From positions 53,031-117,030 of the forward strand of contig DATLFA010000071.1 of assembly GCA_035525225.1 (NCBI GenBank): 64,000 nucleotides of DNA, given 5' to 3'. Both the position numbers and the translations under genes were made by a program. The notes below the pieces were generated by a model, which worked only from the letters and a program-made list of their open reading frames with translations, was not told the DNA's origin and searched no databases. Shown here in pieces: positions 24,069 to 31,873 of this stretch (within the stretch, counting starts at the first letter, position 1; each line of letters starts with the position of its first letter). The DNA comes from DATLFA01 sp035525225 (GTDB lineage: Bacteria > Actinomycetota > Acidimicrobiia > Acidimicrobiales > WLNW01).

Positions 24069-25316
24069 ATGACCACAACAAAAGCAGTAGCAGCATCTAC
24101 GCACACGCCTCGCGATCTCCCACGGATCGTCAGTGTCGACGACCATGTGATCGAGCCGCCCAATGTGTGGATCGATCGTCTACCCGCGAAGCTGCGCGAC
24201 AGTGGCCCTCGTGTCGTCCGCCTTCCTGCGGGCGAGCTGCGACTCGAGGGCGCGCGCTATGTCGAGCGGCCCGGCACCGACGGTCCCTTGGTCGACTACT
24301 GGGTGTACGAGGATCTCACGCAGTCTCTGAAGCGGGCGGTCACCGCAGCCGGCCGGCCGCGCGATGAGATGACGATGACCGGCACCACCTACGAGGACAT
24401 GAGGCCGGGTTGCTATGACGCGTCCGAGCGCCTCCTCGACATGGATCGCAATTGGACCGAAGCGTCGCTGTGTTTTCCGAATTTCCCACGTTTCTGCGGC
24501 CAGACGTTCTTGGAGTCGAAAGACCGCGACCTCGCGCTGCTCTGCGTGCAGGCCTACAACGACTGGATGGTCGAGGAGTGGTGCGCCCCCAGCGGTGGTC
24601 GGCTGATCCCGCTGTGCCTCGTGCCGCTGTGGGACGCGACGCTCGCCGCCGGTGAGATCAGGCGCAACGCTGCGCGTGGCGTGCGGGCGGTCGCGTTCAG
24701 CGAGATACCTCCGTACCTCGGGCTGCCCAGCATCCACAGCGGCTACTGGGATCCGTTCTTCGCCGCGTGCTCAGAGACGTCGACAGTGCTGAATCTTCAC
24801 ATCGGTTCCGGCACCAAGATGCCGTCGACTTCGGCTGACGCGCCGCTCGGTGTCCAGGTGACCATCGGCTTCGGCAACTGCATGAACTCGCTCGCCGACT
24901 TCCTGTTCTCGGGAAAGCTGGCCGAGTTCCCCGGTCTGAAGTTGAGCTACGCCGAGGGCCAGATCGGTTGGATCCCGTATCTGCTCGAGCGCGCCGACGA
25001 CGTGTGGCATCAGCACCGCGCGTGGATCGGTGGCGGTCCTCGCACGTCGTCGTCCGAACCGCCTTCGACCTATTACTACCGCCAGGTGTACGGCTGCTTC
25101 TTCCGTGACCGCCACGGGCTCGCGTCGCTCGACGCATGCGGCGAGGACAACGTCATGTTCGAGGTCGACTACCCCCATTCCGATTCCACGTGGCCCGACA
25201 CCAAGGCGGTCGCGCTGGACATCATGGCCGGGCTGCCGGACGCGACGGTGACCAAGCTCGTACGCACCAACGCGATCAAGCTGCTTGGCCTCGACTACCT
25301 GACAGGGGAGCGGTGA
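24069..25316 (+). CDS. amidohydrolase-2 family protein
   Basis: This protein of about 415 residues has RIVSVDDHVIEPPNVWIDRL at the N-terminus, LCVQAYNDWMVEEWCAP, FSEIPPYLGLPSIH, LHIGSG, and a C-terminal FEVDYPHSDSTWPDTK. This layout is the long COG2159 subfamily common in mycobacteria and Acidimicrobiia, usually near beta-oxidation genes. ATG 24069 has GACGGAG six bases upstream; a GTG at 24048 overlapping the previous stop as GTGA is possible. It closely resembles the minus-strand gene at 46341-47531 (VSADDHVIEPPDLW, LETDYPHSDSTWP), so the two are paralogues. The next gene overlaps its stop by one base. Confidence 0.88.
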   Translation: MTTTKAVAASTHTPRDLPRIVSVDDHVIEPPNVWIDRLPAKLRDSGPRVVRLPAGELRLEGARYVERPGTDGPLVDYWVYEDLTQSLKRAVTAAGRPRDEMTMTGTTYEDMRPGCYDASERLLDMDRNWTEASLCFPNFPRFCGQTFLESKDRDLALLCVQAYNDWMVEEWCAPSGGRLIPLCLVPLWDATLAAGEIRRNAARGVRAVAFSEIPPYLGLPSIHSGYWDPFFAACSETSTVLNLHIGSGTKMPSTSADAPLGVQVTIGFGNCMNSLADFLFSGKLAEFPGLKLSYAEGQIGWIPYLLERADDVWHQHRAWIGGGPRTSSSEPPSTYYYRQVYGCFFRDRHGLASLDACGEDNVMFEVDYPHSDSTWPDTKAVALDIMAGLPDATVTKLVRTNAIKLLGLDYLTGER

Positions 25317-26482
25317 TGGTGCGCCCTATCGATGCGGACAACCACTACTACGAGACGCTCGATGCCTTCACCCGGCACCTGCCCAAGGACTTTCGCCGGC
25401 GAGGCGTGCGGGTGCTGATGGACGGCGGCCGTCCGGTGATGTTGGTCGGGGGCAAAGTCAATCGATTCATCCCCAATCCGTCGTTCGACCCTGTCATCGT
25501 TCCGGGCTGTCTCGATTCGCTCTTTCGGGGGCAGGTGCCGGAAGGGATCGATCCGCGTTCGCTGAGCCAGGTCGAGCCGATCCACGCGGAATACCAGGAC
25601 CGAGACGCGCGGCTCGAGGTCATGGACCGCCAAGGGCTCGACGCGATCGTGCTCTTCCCGACGATGGGTTGCGGTATGGAAGAAGCGCTGCGGCTCGACA
25701 TCGACGCCACGATGGCATGTTTGTCCGCGTTCAACCGGTGGCTCGAAGACGATTGGGGCTTCGCCTACGAGCAGCGCATCTTCGCCGCGCCGATGCTCTC
25801 GCTCGCCGACCCGGCCGCTGCCGCGGCGGAGGCGACGTCGCTGATCGAGCGAGGCGCCCGACTGGTGCACATCCGCCCGGCACCGGTGCCTGCACCGAAC
25901 GGGATGGCCCGCTCGCTCGGCGACCCGCAACACGATCGCGTGTGGGCCATTCTGGCCGAGGCCGGTGTACCCGCGGCGTTCCACCTCGGCGACAGCGGCT
26001 ACAACCGAATCGCCGCGGCTGCCTGGGGCGGTCCCGAGATCTATGAGCCGTTCTTCAACGATCCGTTGAGCAAGATTTTGGTGTCCGATCGAGCGATCCA
26101 CGACACGATGGCGTCGTTGATCATGCACGGGGTGTTCCACCGCCACCCGAGCCTCAAGGTCGCGAGCATCGAGAACGGGTCCGACTGGGTCCACCTGCTC
26201 GTCAAGCGCCTTCGCAAGTTGGCGAACCAGACGCCTACGGCATTCACCGAGGATCCGCTCGACACCGTGCGGGCACACGTGTGGGTCACGCCCTATTACG
26301 AGGAGGATCTCCCCGCACTCGTCGATCTGATCGGCGTCGAACGGGTGCTGTTCGGCTCTGACTGGCCCCATGGCGAGGGCCTCGCCGAGCCGCTGTCCTT
26401 CTTGAGCGAGCTCGAGGGCTTCGATGATGCCTCGGTGACACGAGTCATGCGCAACAACGCGAAGGAGTTGCTGAGTCTGTAA
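25316..26482 (+). CDS. amidohydrolase-2 family protein
   Basis: This 388-residue protein starts on the ATG that shares a base with the preceding stop (TGATG), so translation is coupled. Motifs are MVRPIDADNHYYETLDAF, IVLFPTMGCGMEEAL, LSAFNRWLEDDWGF, FHLGDSGYN, MHGVFHRHPSLKVASIENG and GVERVLFGSDWPHGEGLAEP. It belongs to the same superfamily as its two upstream neighbours but a different subgroup (NHYYE instead of DHVIEPP). Three different amidohydrolases in one transcript suggest successive or alternative hydrolytic steps, or subunits of one complex. The GntR regulator gene starts on its stop codon. Confidence 0.88.
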   Translation: MVRPIDADNHYYETLDAFTRHLPKDFRRRGVRVLMDGGRPVMLVGGKVNRFIPNPSFDPVIVPGCLDSLFRGQVPEGIDPRSLSQVEPIHAEYQDRDARLEVMDRQGLDAIVLFPTMGCGMEEALRLDIDATMACLSAFNRWLEDDWGFAYEQRIFAAPMLSLADPAAAAAEATSLIERGARLVHIRPAPVPAPNGMARSLGDPQHDRVWAILAEAGVPAAFHLGDSGYNRIAAAAWGGPEIYEPFFNDPLSKILVSDRAIHDTMASLIMHGVFHRHPSLKVASIENGSDWVHLLVKRLRKLANQTPTAFTEDPLDTVRAHVWVTPYYEEDLPALVDLIGVERVLFGSDWPHGEGLAEPLSFLSELEGFDDASVTRVMRNNAKELLSL

Positions 26483-27306
26483 TGCGTAAGGATCTACGCT
26501 CCACGCCGTGGATGTCCGATGGCAATGGTGCGACGATGGCAACTAAGGGAGCGGAGAACGACGTCGTGCGAGTTCCGAAGGCGGCAGAGATCGTGGCGGC
26601 CCGGCTGCGCCGCCAGATCATCACCGGCGAACTCAAATTCGGTGAGCACCTCGGCCCCGAGAACGAGCTCCTGACCCGCTATGGGTTGTCGCGCCCGACG
26701 CTCCGCGAAGCGTTTCGCATCCTCGAAACCGAGTCGCTCATCACCATCGTGCGGGGCGCGAACGGCGGGGTCGTCGTCAATCGACCACGGGTCGAGCTCG
26801 CGTCGCGGTATTACGGGCTTCTTCTCGCCCTGAGCGGAACGCCGGCGACAGAGGTCTACGAGGCGATGGCAATGGTCGAGCCTCCCGCCGTCCGTCTGCT
26901 GGCGTCGACCGATCCACGGCGGGCGGCCGAGACGTTGACGCGGCGCATCGACGACGAACGTCGGTCGCTCGACGACCCACCGGCATACGCACGAGCGAGC
27001 ACGGCCTTCCACGAGACGCTCATCGAGCTCACCGGCAACCGGGCCCTGCTCCTCTTCGCGCAAATGCTGCGAGAGGTCATCGAGCGCACGATCGCCGGTG
27101 CGATCGAGGAGAGCTCGACGCCGACCCTCCACGCGCGTCGCCGTGGTGTGCGCGCCCACGAAGAGTTGGTCTCGCTGATCGGGCAAGGTCGCAGCGATGA
27201 GGCCGAGTCGTATTGGCAACGCCATCTCGCGGCCGCCGGCGATGCGCTCTTCAAGAATCGTGCGACTCCGATGGTGCTCGATTTCTTCGCCCGCGTACCT
27301 GATTGA
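26482..27306 (+). CDS. GntR/FadR-family (FCD) transcriptional regulator
   Basis: This protein of about 274 residues has a winged helix (about 32-95: AAEIVAARLRRQIITGELK, LLTRYGLSRPTLREAFRILE, TIVRGANGGVVV) and an FCD ligand-binding domain (about 110-255) with ARASTAFHETLIELTGNRAL, where an Asp/His metal set is usual. The ATG at 26482 overlaps the amidohydrolase stop (TAATG). Its ribosome site is poor, and ATGs at 26512 or 26536 are alternatives that would trim a non-conserved leader. FCD regulators sense small carboxylates or acyl-CoAs and normally repress neighbouring operons; the amidohydrolase promoter at 23024-23046 is the obvious target. Confidence 0.88.
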   Translation: MRKDLRSTPWMSDGNGATMATKGAENDVVRVPKAAEIVAARLRRQIITGELKFGEHLGPENELLTRYGLSRPTLREAFRILETESLITIVRGANGGVVVNRPRVELASRYYGLLLALSGTPATEVYEAMAMVEPPAVRLLASTDPRRAAETLTRRIDDERRSLDDPPAYARASTAFHETLIELTGNRALLLFAQMLREVIERTIAGAIEESSTPTLHARRRGVRAHEELVSLIGQGRSDEAESYWQRHLAAAGDALFKNRATPMVLDFFARVPD

Positions 27307-27318
27307 CCGGAGAACCCG

Positions 27319-28113
27319 TTGGGCAACACTGAGAACGTCCGTCTCGAGATCGTCGATCACATCGCCACGGTGACGCTCGACCGACCGGAGAAGAAGAACG
27401 CGTGCACGATGGACATGTGGATCGCGATCCGTGACGCGTTCCGCGACATCGCGACGTCGAACGCGCGGGTGGCGATCCTGACCGGTGCCGGGGGCGAGTT
27501 CTGCGCCGGTGCCGACCTCGGTGGGTCGCTCGGTGGTTCGGGCGGCGGGGGATTCGAACGCGGCGGCTTCGCCGGTATGCGCGATCTCGCCACCGTCGTG
27601 GCCGCGGTACACGACTGTCCGATACCGGTCGTGGCCAAGGTCGACGGTGTCGCCATCGGCGCCGGGTTCGGCCTTGCCCTCGCGGCAGACCTGCTGTGGT
27701 GCTCCGAGCGAGCGCGGTTCTCCCTGGCGTTTGCCCGCCTCGGGCTGAGCCTCGACTTCGGCACGTCGTGGGTGCTGCAACGGCGTATGGGTCTGCATCA
27801 AGCCAAGCGCATTGCGTTCACCGGGGAGATCATCAGCGCGCCGCGCGCAATGGAGTTGGGCTTCGTGAACGAGGTCGTCACGGTGGGCGAACTCGATGCC
27901 GCGGTCGCGGCGATCTCCGCGCAGATCGCCAAGGGCCCTCCGCTCGCGATCTCGATGACCAAGCGGATGCTCGACAACTCGGTGAACTCATCGCTCGTAC
28001 AGTCGCTCGAGGCCGAGACCGTCGCGCAGAGCGTCAACTTGGGGACGGCCGATCTTCCCGAGGCCCTACAGGCGTTCGCCGAGAAACGACCGCCGGTCTT
28101 CCACGGGCGCTGA
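27319..28113 (+). CDS. enoyl-CoA hydratase/isomerase family protein
   Basis: This 264-residue crotonase starts at TTG 27319 with GGAGA six bases upstream. Oxyanion-hole segments are AILTGAGGEFCAGADL and KVDGVAIGAGFGLALAADL. Neither glutamate of classical enoyl-CoA hydratase is present (GAGFGLAL and ARLGLSLDFG); the Asp in SLDFG is the arrangement of PaaG-like isomerases, so hydration of a simple enoyl-CoA is doubtful. A glycine-rich insert, GGSLGGSGGGGFERGG (about residues 70-85 in the variable loop), is unusual. It is the last gene after the GntR regulator, 12 bases downstream. Confidence 0.85.
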   Translation: MGNTENVRLEIVDHIATVTLDRPEKKNACTMDMWIAIRDAFRDIATSNARVAILTGAGGEFCAGADLGGSLGGSGGGGFERGGFAGMRDLATVVAAVHDCPIPVVAKVDGVAIGAGFGLALAADLLWCSERARFSLAFARLGLSLDFGTSWVLQRRMGLHQAKRIAFTGEIISAPRAMELGFVNEVVTVGELDAAVAAISAQIAKGPPLAISMTKRMLDNSVNSSLVQSLEAETVAQSVNLGTADLPEALQAFAEKRPPVFHGR

Positions 28114-28218
28114 TGTTCTGAGAAGCGCGGGAGCGTCACCGGGCATCTACCTCGCATCCATTTGTGAAAAGTTGACAACACTGGGCAGAATTTCAAGCAG
28201 ACATGCCCGGCACACGCG

Positions 28219-28241
28219 AAAAAAACGTCCCCGCGGGGACG
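28219..28241 (-). terminator. intrinsic terminator for the 28-47 kb minus-strand operon
   Basis: Read on the minus strand, the self-complementary CGTCCCCGCGGGGACG (28226-28241) is followed immediately by seven T's (complement of 28219-28225). This is a textbook rho-independent terminator about 90 bases past the stop of the F420-type oxidoreductase at 28333. In the rest of 28114-28332 I see no gene. Confidence 0.85.
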
Positions 28242-28332
28242 CTCTTGCGCGCGCTAATTGGGTGGGGACGATTCGGGCGAACGTGCACTATTGGGTGTGT
28301 GCCCGACTACGAGAACACAGTTTGTCGCTGCT

Positions 28333-29217
28333 TCAGCGTTGCCCGATGACGTCACGCCCGAATGCGGCGAGCGTGTCGGGCTTCGCGAAGTCGAGGAACC
28401 AGACGTAGAACCGCTCGACGCCGCGTTCCTGGCGGGCAGCGAAGTGATCCCGCAACTCGCTGGCGTCGCCGATGGTCATCGTCTTGCCGATTCCCGTGGC
28501 GCCGAAGCGCTTCTCGGCCATCGCCGTGACCATTGCTCGGTCGGCCTCTCGAGGCACGAATCCGATCATCTCCTGAGTGGACACCCGCGCCTCGCCGGCG
28601 AGTGGTCGCAGTTCGTCCAACTTGTCGAGCGCGTAGATCGGCAGATTCCACCAGTCGGCATGCGCGGCCACCGCGTGCAAGGTGCGCTCGCCCGCGCCAC
28701 CGATGATGACCGGCAGGGTCCCGAGTGGCGTCGGGCGCTGTTGCGCCGCAATGAGCGTGTGGAACTCGCCCGAGTAGTCGACGGTATCGCCGGTCCACAA
28801 CGCGCGTATGACGTCGAGTGACTCCTTGAACCGCGCAATGCGCTTCGACGCGACGCGCGGTGCAACACCGAACTGATCGAACTCTGCCGGTACCGAACCC
28901 CAGCCGATACCCAGCTCGAACCTACCGCCCGACGCGTGATCGAGAGTGACGGCTTGTCGCGCCAGCATCGCGGGGTGCCGGAAGGCGTCGCAGAGAACGA
29001 GGTGGCTGACCTTCAGCCGTTCGGTCGCGCTCAACAGCCAGCCGGCGGTCGCCATCGCCTCCCACATGTCGTGCGACTCTGCGAGAGGCGGGGCGAAGTG
29101 ATCCATGAGCGCCATGCCGGTGAAGCCGCTGCGCTCGGCGGCGCGAGCGCGCTCGACCAGATCCGGCATGCTGATCCGCATCTGCGGTAGGAACAGGTGG
29201 AATTCGGGTCTGGGCAA
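28333..29217 (-). CDS. F420-type LLM oxidoreductase
   Basis: This 294-residue luciferase-like protein begins FHLFLPQMRISMPDLVERA, followed by GMALMDHFAPPLAESHDMWE, the GGRFELGIGWGSVPAEFDQFG loop typical of F420-dependent members, and LGTLPVIIGGAGERTL. The start is TTG 29217, directly abutting the stop of the upstream lipoprotein gene; an ATG 12 codons in is possible but would cut the first beta strand. Role: F420- or FMN-dependent oxidation/reduction of an unknown intermediate in the cytosol. It is the last gene of the long minus-strand run and is followed by a strong terminator. Confidence 0.88.
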   Translation of the reverse strand: MPRPEFHLFLPQMRISMPDLVERARAAERSGFTGMALMDHFAPPLAESHDMWEAMATAGWLLSATERLKVSHLVLCDAFRHPAMLARQAVTLDHASGGRFELGIGWGSVPAEFDQFGVAPRVASKRIARFKESLDVIRALWTGDTVDYSGEFHTLIAAQQRPTPLGTLPVIIGGAGERTLHAVAAHADWWNLPIYALDKLDELRPLAGEARVSTQEMIGFVPREADRAMVTAMAEKRFGATGIGKTMTIGDASELRDHFAARQERGVERFYVWFLDFAKPDTLAAFGRDVIGQR

Positions 29218-30927
29218 CTACTCGACCCAGACGTCGTGCCAGAGAACCGTCGAGGCCACGTTCGGCGTTATGCCATGGACGGACTTGCGCCAGACGATGC
29301 GTTCGGGGGTGGCCCCGGTGATCACCGAGGGCACCTGCGCCCGCCAGATGTCCTGGATCTTGTCGAGTGCCGCCTGCTTGTCGGCGTCGGTCTTTGCCTC
29401 GCGCATGAGCTTCGACTGCGCATCGATGTCGGTGATCTGGTGGTTCATCGAGTTGCCGGCCGCGCCCGCGTTGAACGCCAAGCTGAAGATCACCTCGGGT
29501 GCTTCATCGGCCATGCTGAAGCCCCAGCAACCGACGTCGAACTGCTTTTGGTTCGTGATGGTGTTGATGTGCGCCGCAGTCGCTTGGCCACTGTCGAGAT
29601 TGACCGTGAATCCTGCGGCCTGGAGCAACGTCTGTACCGCGATCGCCATGTTGGTCTGTGACGCAGAGCAGTTCACCCGCACCGTGCCGTCCCACTTGCC
29701 CTCGGCTTTCACCGTCTGCACGAGCTTCTTCGCCTGCTCTATGTCGTACGTGTTGACCGGCGCCGACGACTTCCACTTCGAACCGGTCTGGAAGAACGAT
29801 CCGCCCGGGAAACCGGTGCTGTTCTGTGCTCGTTGGTCGATGACCTTCGGATCGATCGCGAACGAGACCGCTTGACGGACTCGAAGGTCTTTGGTCGGGG
29901 TGTCGAGTTCGACGATGCCATCGGGCTTGCCGGCGCACACCGCTGCCGGCAGACCACCCCTGCAATTGACCTTGCCGTTGTTGAGGACCAGACCATTGCC
30001 GGCCCAGACCAAGTTGAGATAGGTGCCGAGCGTCGGATCTTCAGCAGCCTTCTTGCCCGGCTCGGGCTCGCGCATGTAGCCCATGTGCAACGTGCCGGAC
30101 TGCAGGCCCTCGAGAACTGTCTGCGACGAGCCGACCGTCACGAACTTGATGGTGTCCAAGTGCGGTTTGCCACCCCAGTAGTTCGGGTTGCGCTTCAGGG
30201 TGATGGACTCCTTGGCCAGGAACTTGTCGATCATGTACGGGCCCGCGCCAACCGGATTCAGGTTGAACGAGCATTGCGTCATCAGCTTCACTTCGTCGGG
30301 CTGGCCGATCTTGCAGGCAGCCTTGACCGCCGTCGGCGACGGGATCATTCCCGGCGTGAACGCGAGCACATAGGGAAAGTTCGAGTACGGCGCGGTCAGC
30401 GTGAATTTGAGCGTCAACTTGTCGACGACGGTATATTCCTTGACCCCCGCCACGAGTGCCGCGGCCCGCGACCCGTACTGCACGTGTCGCTTCATGCCGA
30501 AGACGACGGCATCCGCGTCGTAGTCGGTGCCGTCGGTGAACTTCACGTTCGGGCGCAGCTTCAGTGTCCATTCGCTGAAATCCGCGTTCGAAGTGAGCGA
30601 TTCGGCGATCTGCGGAACGAACACCTTCTTCTCGGTGTCGTAGCGCATGATCGTGTCGAAGATCGCGCCGACCTCGGTGGTGCCGGTGGCGCCGCCGCCG
30701 AATGTGACGGCCGGATCGAGACCCGCTGTTTCCGAGAAGACGCCATGGGTCAAGTTGCCGCCGTCCTTCGGCGTCAACGTGGTCGACGTCGACGTGCCCG
30801 CAGAAACGGTGCCACCCGGTGCCGTCGTATCGCTGGGCGAAGCGGCGTTGTCGTCACCGCAACCAGCGCCGACGAGCGCGGTGAGTACCAGCAATCCGGC
30901 AGCGATCTTGAATCGTGCGTTGGCCAT
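29218..30927 (-). CDS. SBP_bac_5 substrate-binding lipoprotein
   Basis: This 569-residue lipoprotein has signal peptide and lipobox LTALVGAGCGDDN, then LTHGVFSETAGLDPAVTFGG and EWTLKLRPNVKFTDGTDYDA. It shares the opening, domain order and paired-cysteine segment (AACKIGQPDEVKLMTQC) with the lipoprotein at 18127-19863, so both derive from one ancestor. The ATG has AGGGGGG three bases upstream. The protein faces the outside of the membrane and should hand a ligand to an ABC permease, but no permease or ATPase gene is in the operon. Its place at the end of a 17-gene catabolic run suggests capture of the pathway substrate. Confidence 0.92.
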   Translation of the reverse strand: MANARFKIAAGLLVLTALVGAGCGDDNAASPSDTTAPGGTVSAGTSTSTTLTPKDGGNLTHGVFSETAGLDPAVTFGGGATGTTEVGAIFDTIMRYDTEKKVFVPQIAESLTSNADFSEWTLKLRPNVKFTDGTDYDADAVVFGMKRHVQYGSRAAALVAGVKEYTVVDKLTLKFTLTAPYSNFPYVLAFTPGMIPSPTAVKAACKIGQPDEVKLMTQCSFNLNPVGAGPYMIDKFLAKESITLKRNPNYWGGKPHLDTIKFVTVGSSQTVLEGLQSGTLHMGYMREPEPGKKAAEDPTLGTYLNLVWAGNGLVLNNGKVNCRGGLPAAVCAGKPDGIVELDTPTKDLRVRQAVSFAIDPKVIDQRAQNSTGFPGGSFFQTGSKWKSSAPVNTYDIEQAKKLVQTVKAEGKWDGTVRVNCSASQTNMAIAVQTLLQAAGFTVNLDSGQATAAHINTITNQKQFDVGCWGFSMADEAPEVIFSLAFNAGAAGNSMNHQITDIDAQSKLMREAKTDADKQAALDKIQDIWRAQVPSVITGATPERIVWRKSVHGITPNVASTVLWHDVWVE

Positions 30928-30952
30928 GATCCCCCCTAGTTTCTTGCTTGCC

Positions 30953-31819
30953 CTATTCGAATCCGTCGACGGTGAAGTGCTCGTCGCGCATCTTGAACGC
31001 CTTGCTCGAGCCGTTCTTCGCCCGTGTCTTGACGAAGTTGAACTCGTCATCTTCGAAGCGAAGGTTGGTGGCGAACGCGTGCATCAGGAACCCGGTTGCG
31101 TGCTCGCCGATGTAGTTCTGCGTCTGCTCCACTAGTTGGAAGCCCGTCTTCGCGATCGCGAGACCATCGGCGGGCATGCGGGCGACCTTGGCCGCCCAGA
31201 GCTCGGCTCGCGCGGCCACCGCGTCGGCATCGCACACCTCGGTGAAGAGGCCGAGATGCTCGAGCGTGCCGGCCTCGACGACGTCGCCGGTCAACAACAG
31301 GCGTCGAGCGAGCACCGGGCCGAGCCGGTAGAAGAAGAGGTGGAGGTTGCCGAGCGCCGGGCCCAGCAGCCGGGCCCCGGGCATGCCGACCTTGGCGTCG
31401 CGGCCGACGACGGTGATGTCCGACATGAGCGCGAGCTCGAATCCGCCGCCGAGGGCATACGTCTCGACCTGCGCCACGGTCACCTTCGGGAACTCGCTGT
31501 ATTGCTGGTAGAAGGAGAAGGTCTGGCGATCGACACCGAGCCGGCGGCGCTGGCTCGGCCGGCGGGTCTCGCCCTTGTCGTACCAGCTGTACGCGTTGTT
31601 CATGTCGGCGCCGGTCGTGAACACGCCGCCCGCGCCGCGAACTATCAGAACCTTTATGTCGTCATCGGCGGCGACCTCGTCAAGTAACTGACCGAATCGA
31701 CGGCGCATGGGTGGGTCGTAGGTATTGCGCCGAGCCTGATTATCGATCGTGATACGGGCCACATGGCTCTTGGCGTCCGATTCGAGACGTACGCGCTCGT
31801 CTGCCGGTGTCTCTGCCAC
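30953..31819 (-). CDS. enoyl-CoA hydratase/isomerase family protein
   Basis: This 288-residue crotonase starts at GTG 31819 with GGGGA six bases upstream. Oxyanion-hole segments are VLIVRGAGGVFTTGADMNN and VETYALGGGFELALMSDI. The first catalytic Glu is kept (GGFELAL), but the second (the PEI glutamate) is replaced (GMPGARLLG), so only one acid/base is available, as in several hydrolase or isomerase branches. The C-terminus is longer than usual and ends in FKMRDEHFTVDGFE. An AT-rich promoter with an extended -10 lies just upstream (31838-31862), so this gene may begin its own transcript within the larger run. Confidence 0.85.
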   Translation of the reverse strand: MAETPADERVRLESDAKSHVARITIDNQARRNTYDPPMRRRFGQLLDEVAADDDIKVLIVRGAGGVFTTGADMNNAYSWYDKGETRRPSQRRRLGVDRQTFSFYQQYSEFPKVTVAQVETYALGGGFELALMSDITVVGRDAKVGMPGARLLGPALGNLHLFFYRLGPVLARRLLLTGDVVEAGTLEHLGLFTEVCDADAVAARAELWAAKVARMPADGLAIAKTGFQLVEQTQNYIGEHATGFLMHAFATNLRFEDDEFNFVKTRAKNGSSKAFKMRDEHFTVDGFE

Positions 31820-31837
31820 GCTGATCCCCGTCGCCGT

Positions 31838-31862
31838 AAAGGTATATACAGTTTAGATGATT
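31838..31862 (-). promoter_or_regulatory. possible internal promoter before crotonase gene
   Basis: On the minus strand AATCATCTA (complement of 31854-31862) is followed by TGTATATAC (complement of 31842-31850), which has the TGn and TATA features of an extended -10 box. It falls in one of the few gaps (54 bases) of the minus-strand run. AATCATCTA is a one-base variant of the word at 23024 and 46321. Confidence 0.45.
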
Positions 31863-31873
31863 TCGGGGGCGTG

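Noticed and set aside
28150..28195. TTGACA at about 28172 as a -35 promoter element
   Set aside because: No acceptable -10 box follows at 16-18 bases and no plus-strand gene lies downstream before the convergent gene at 28333.
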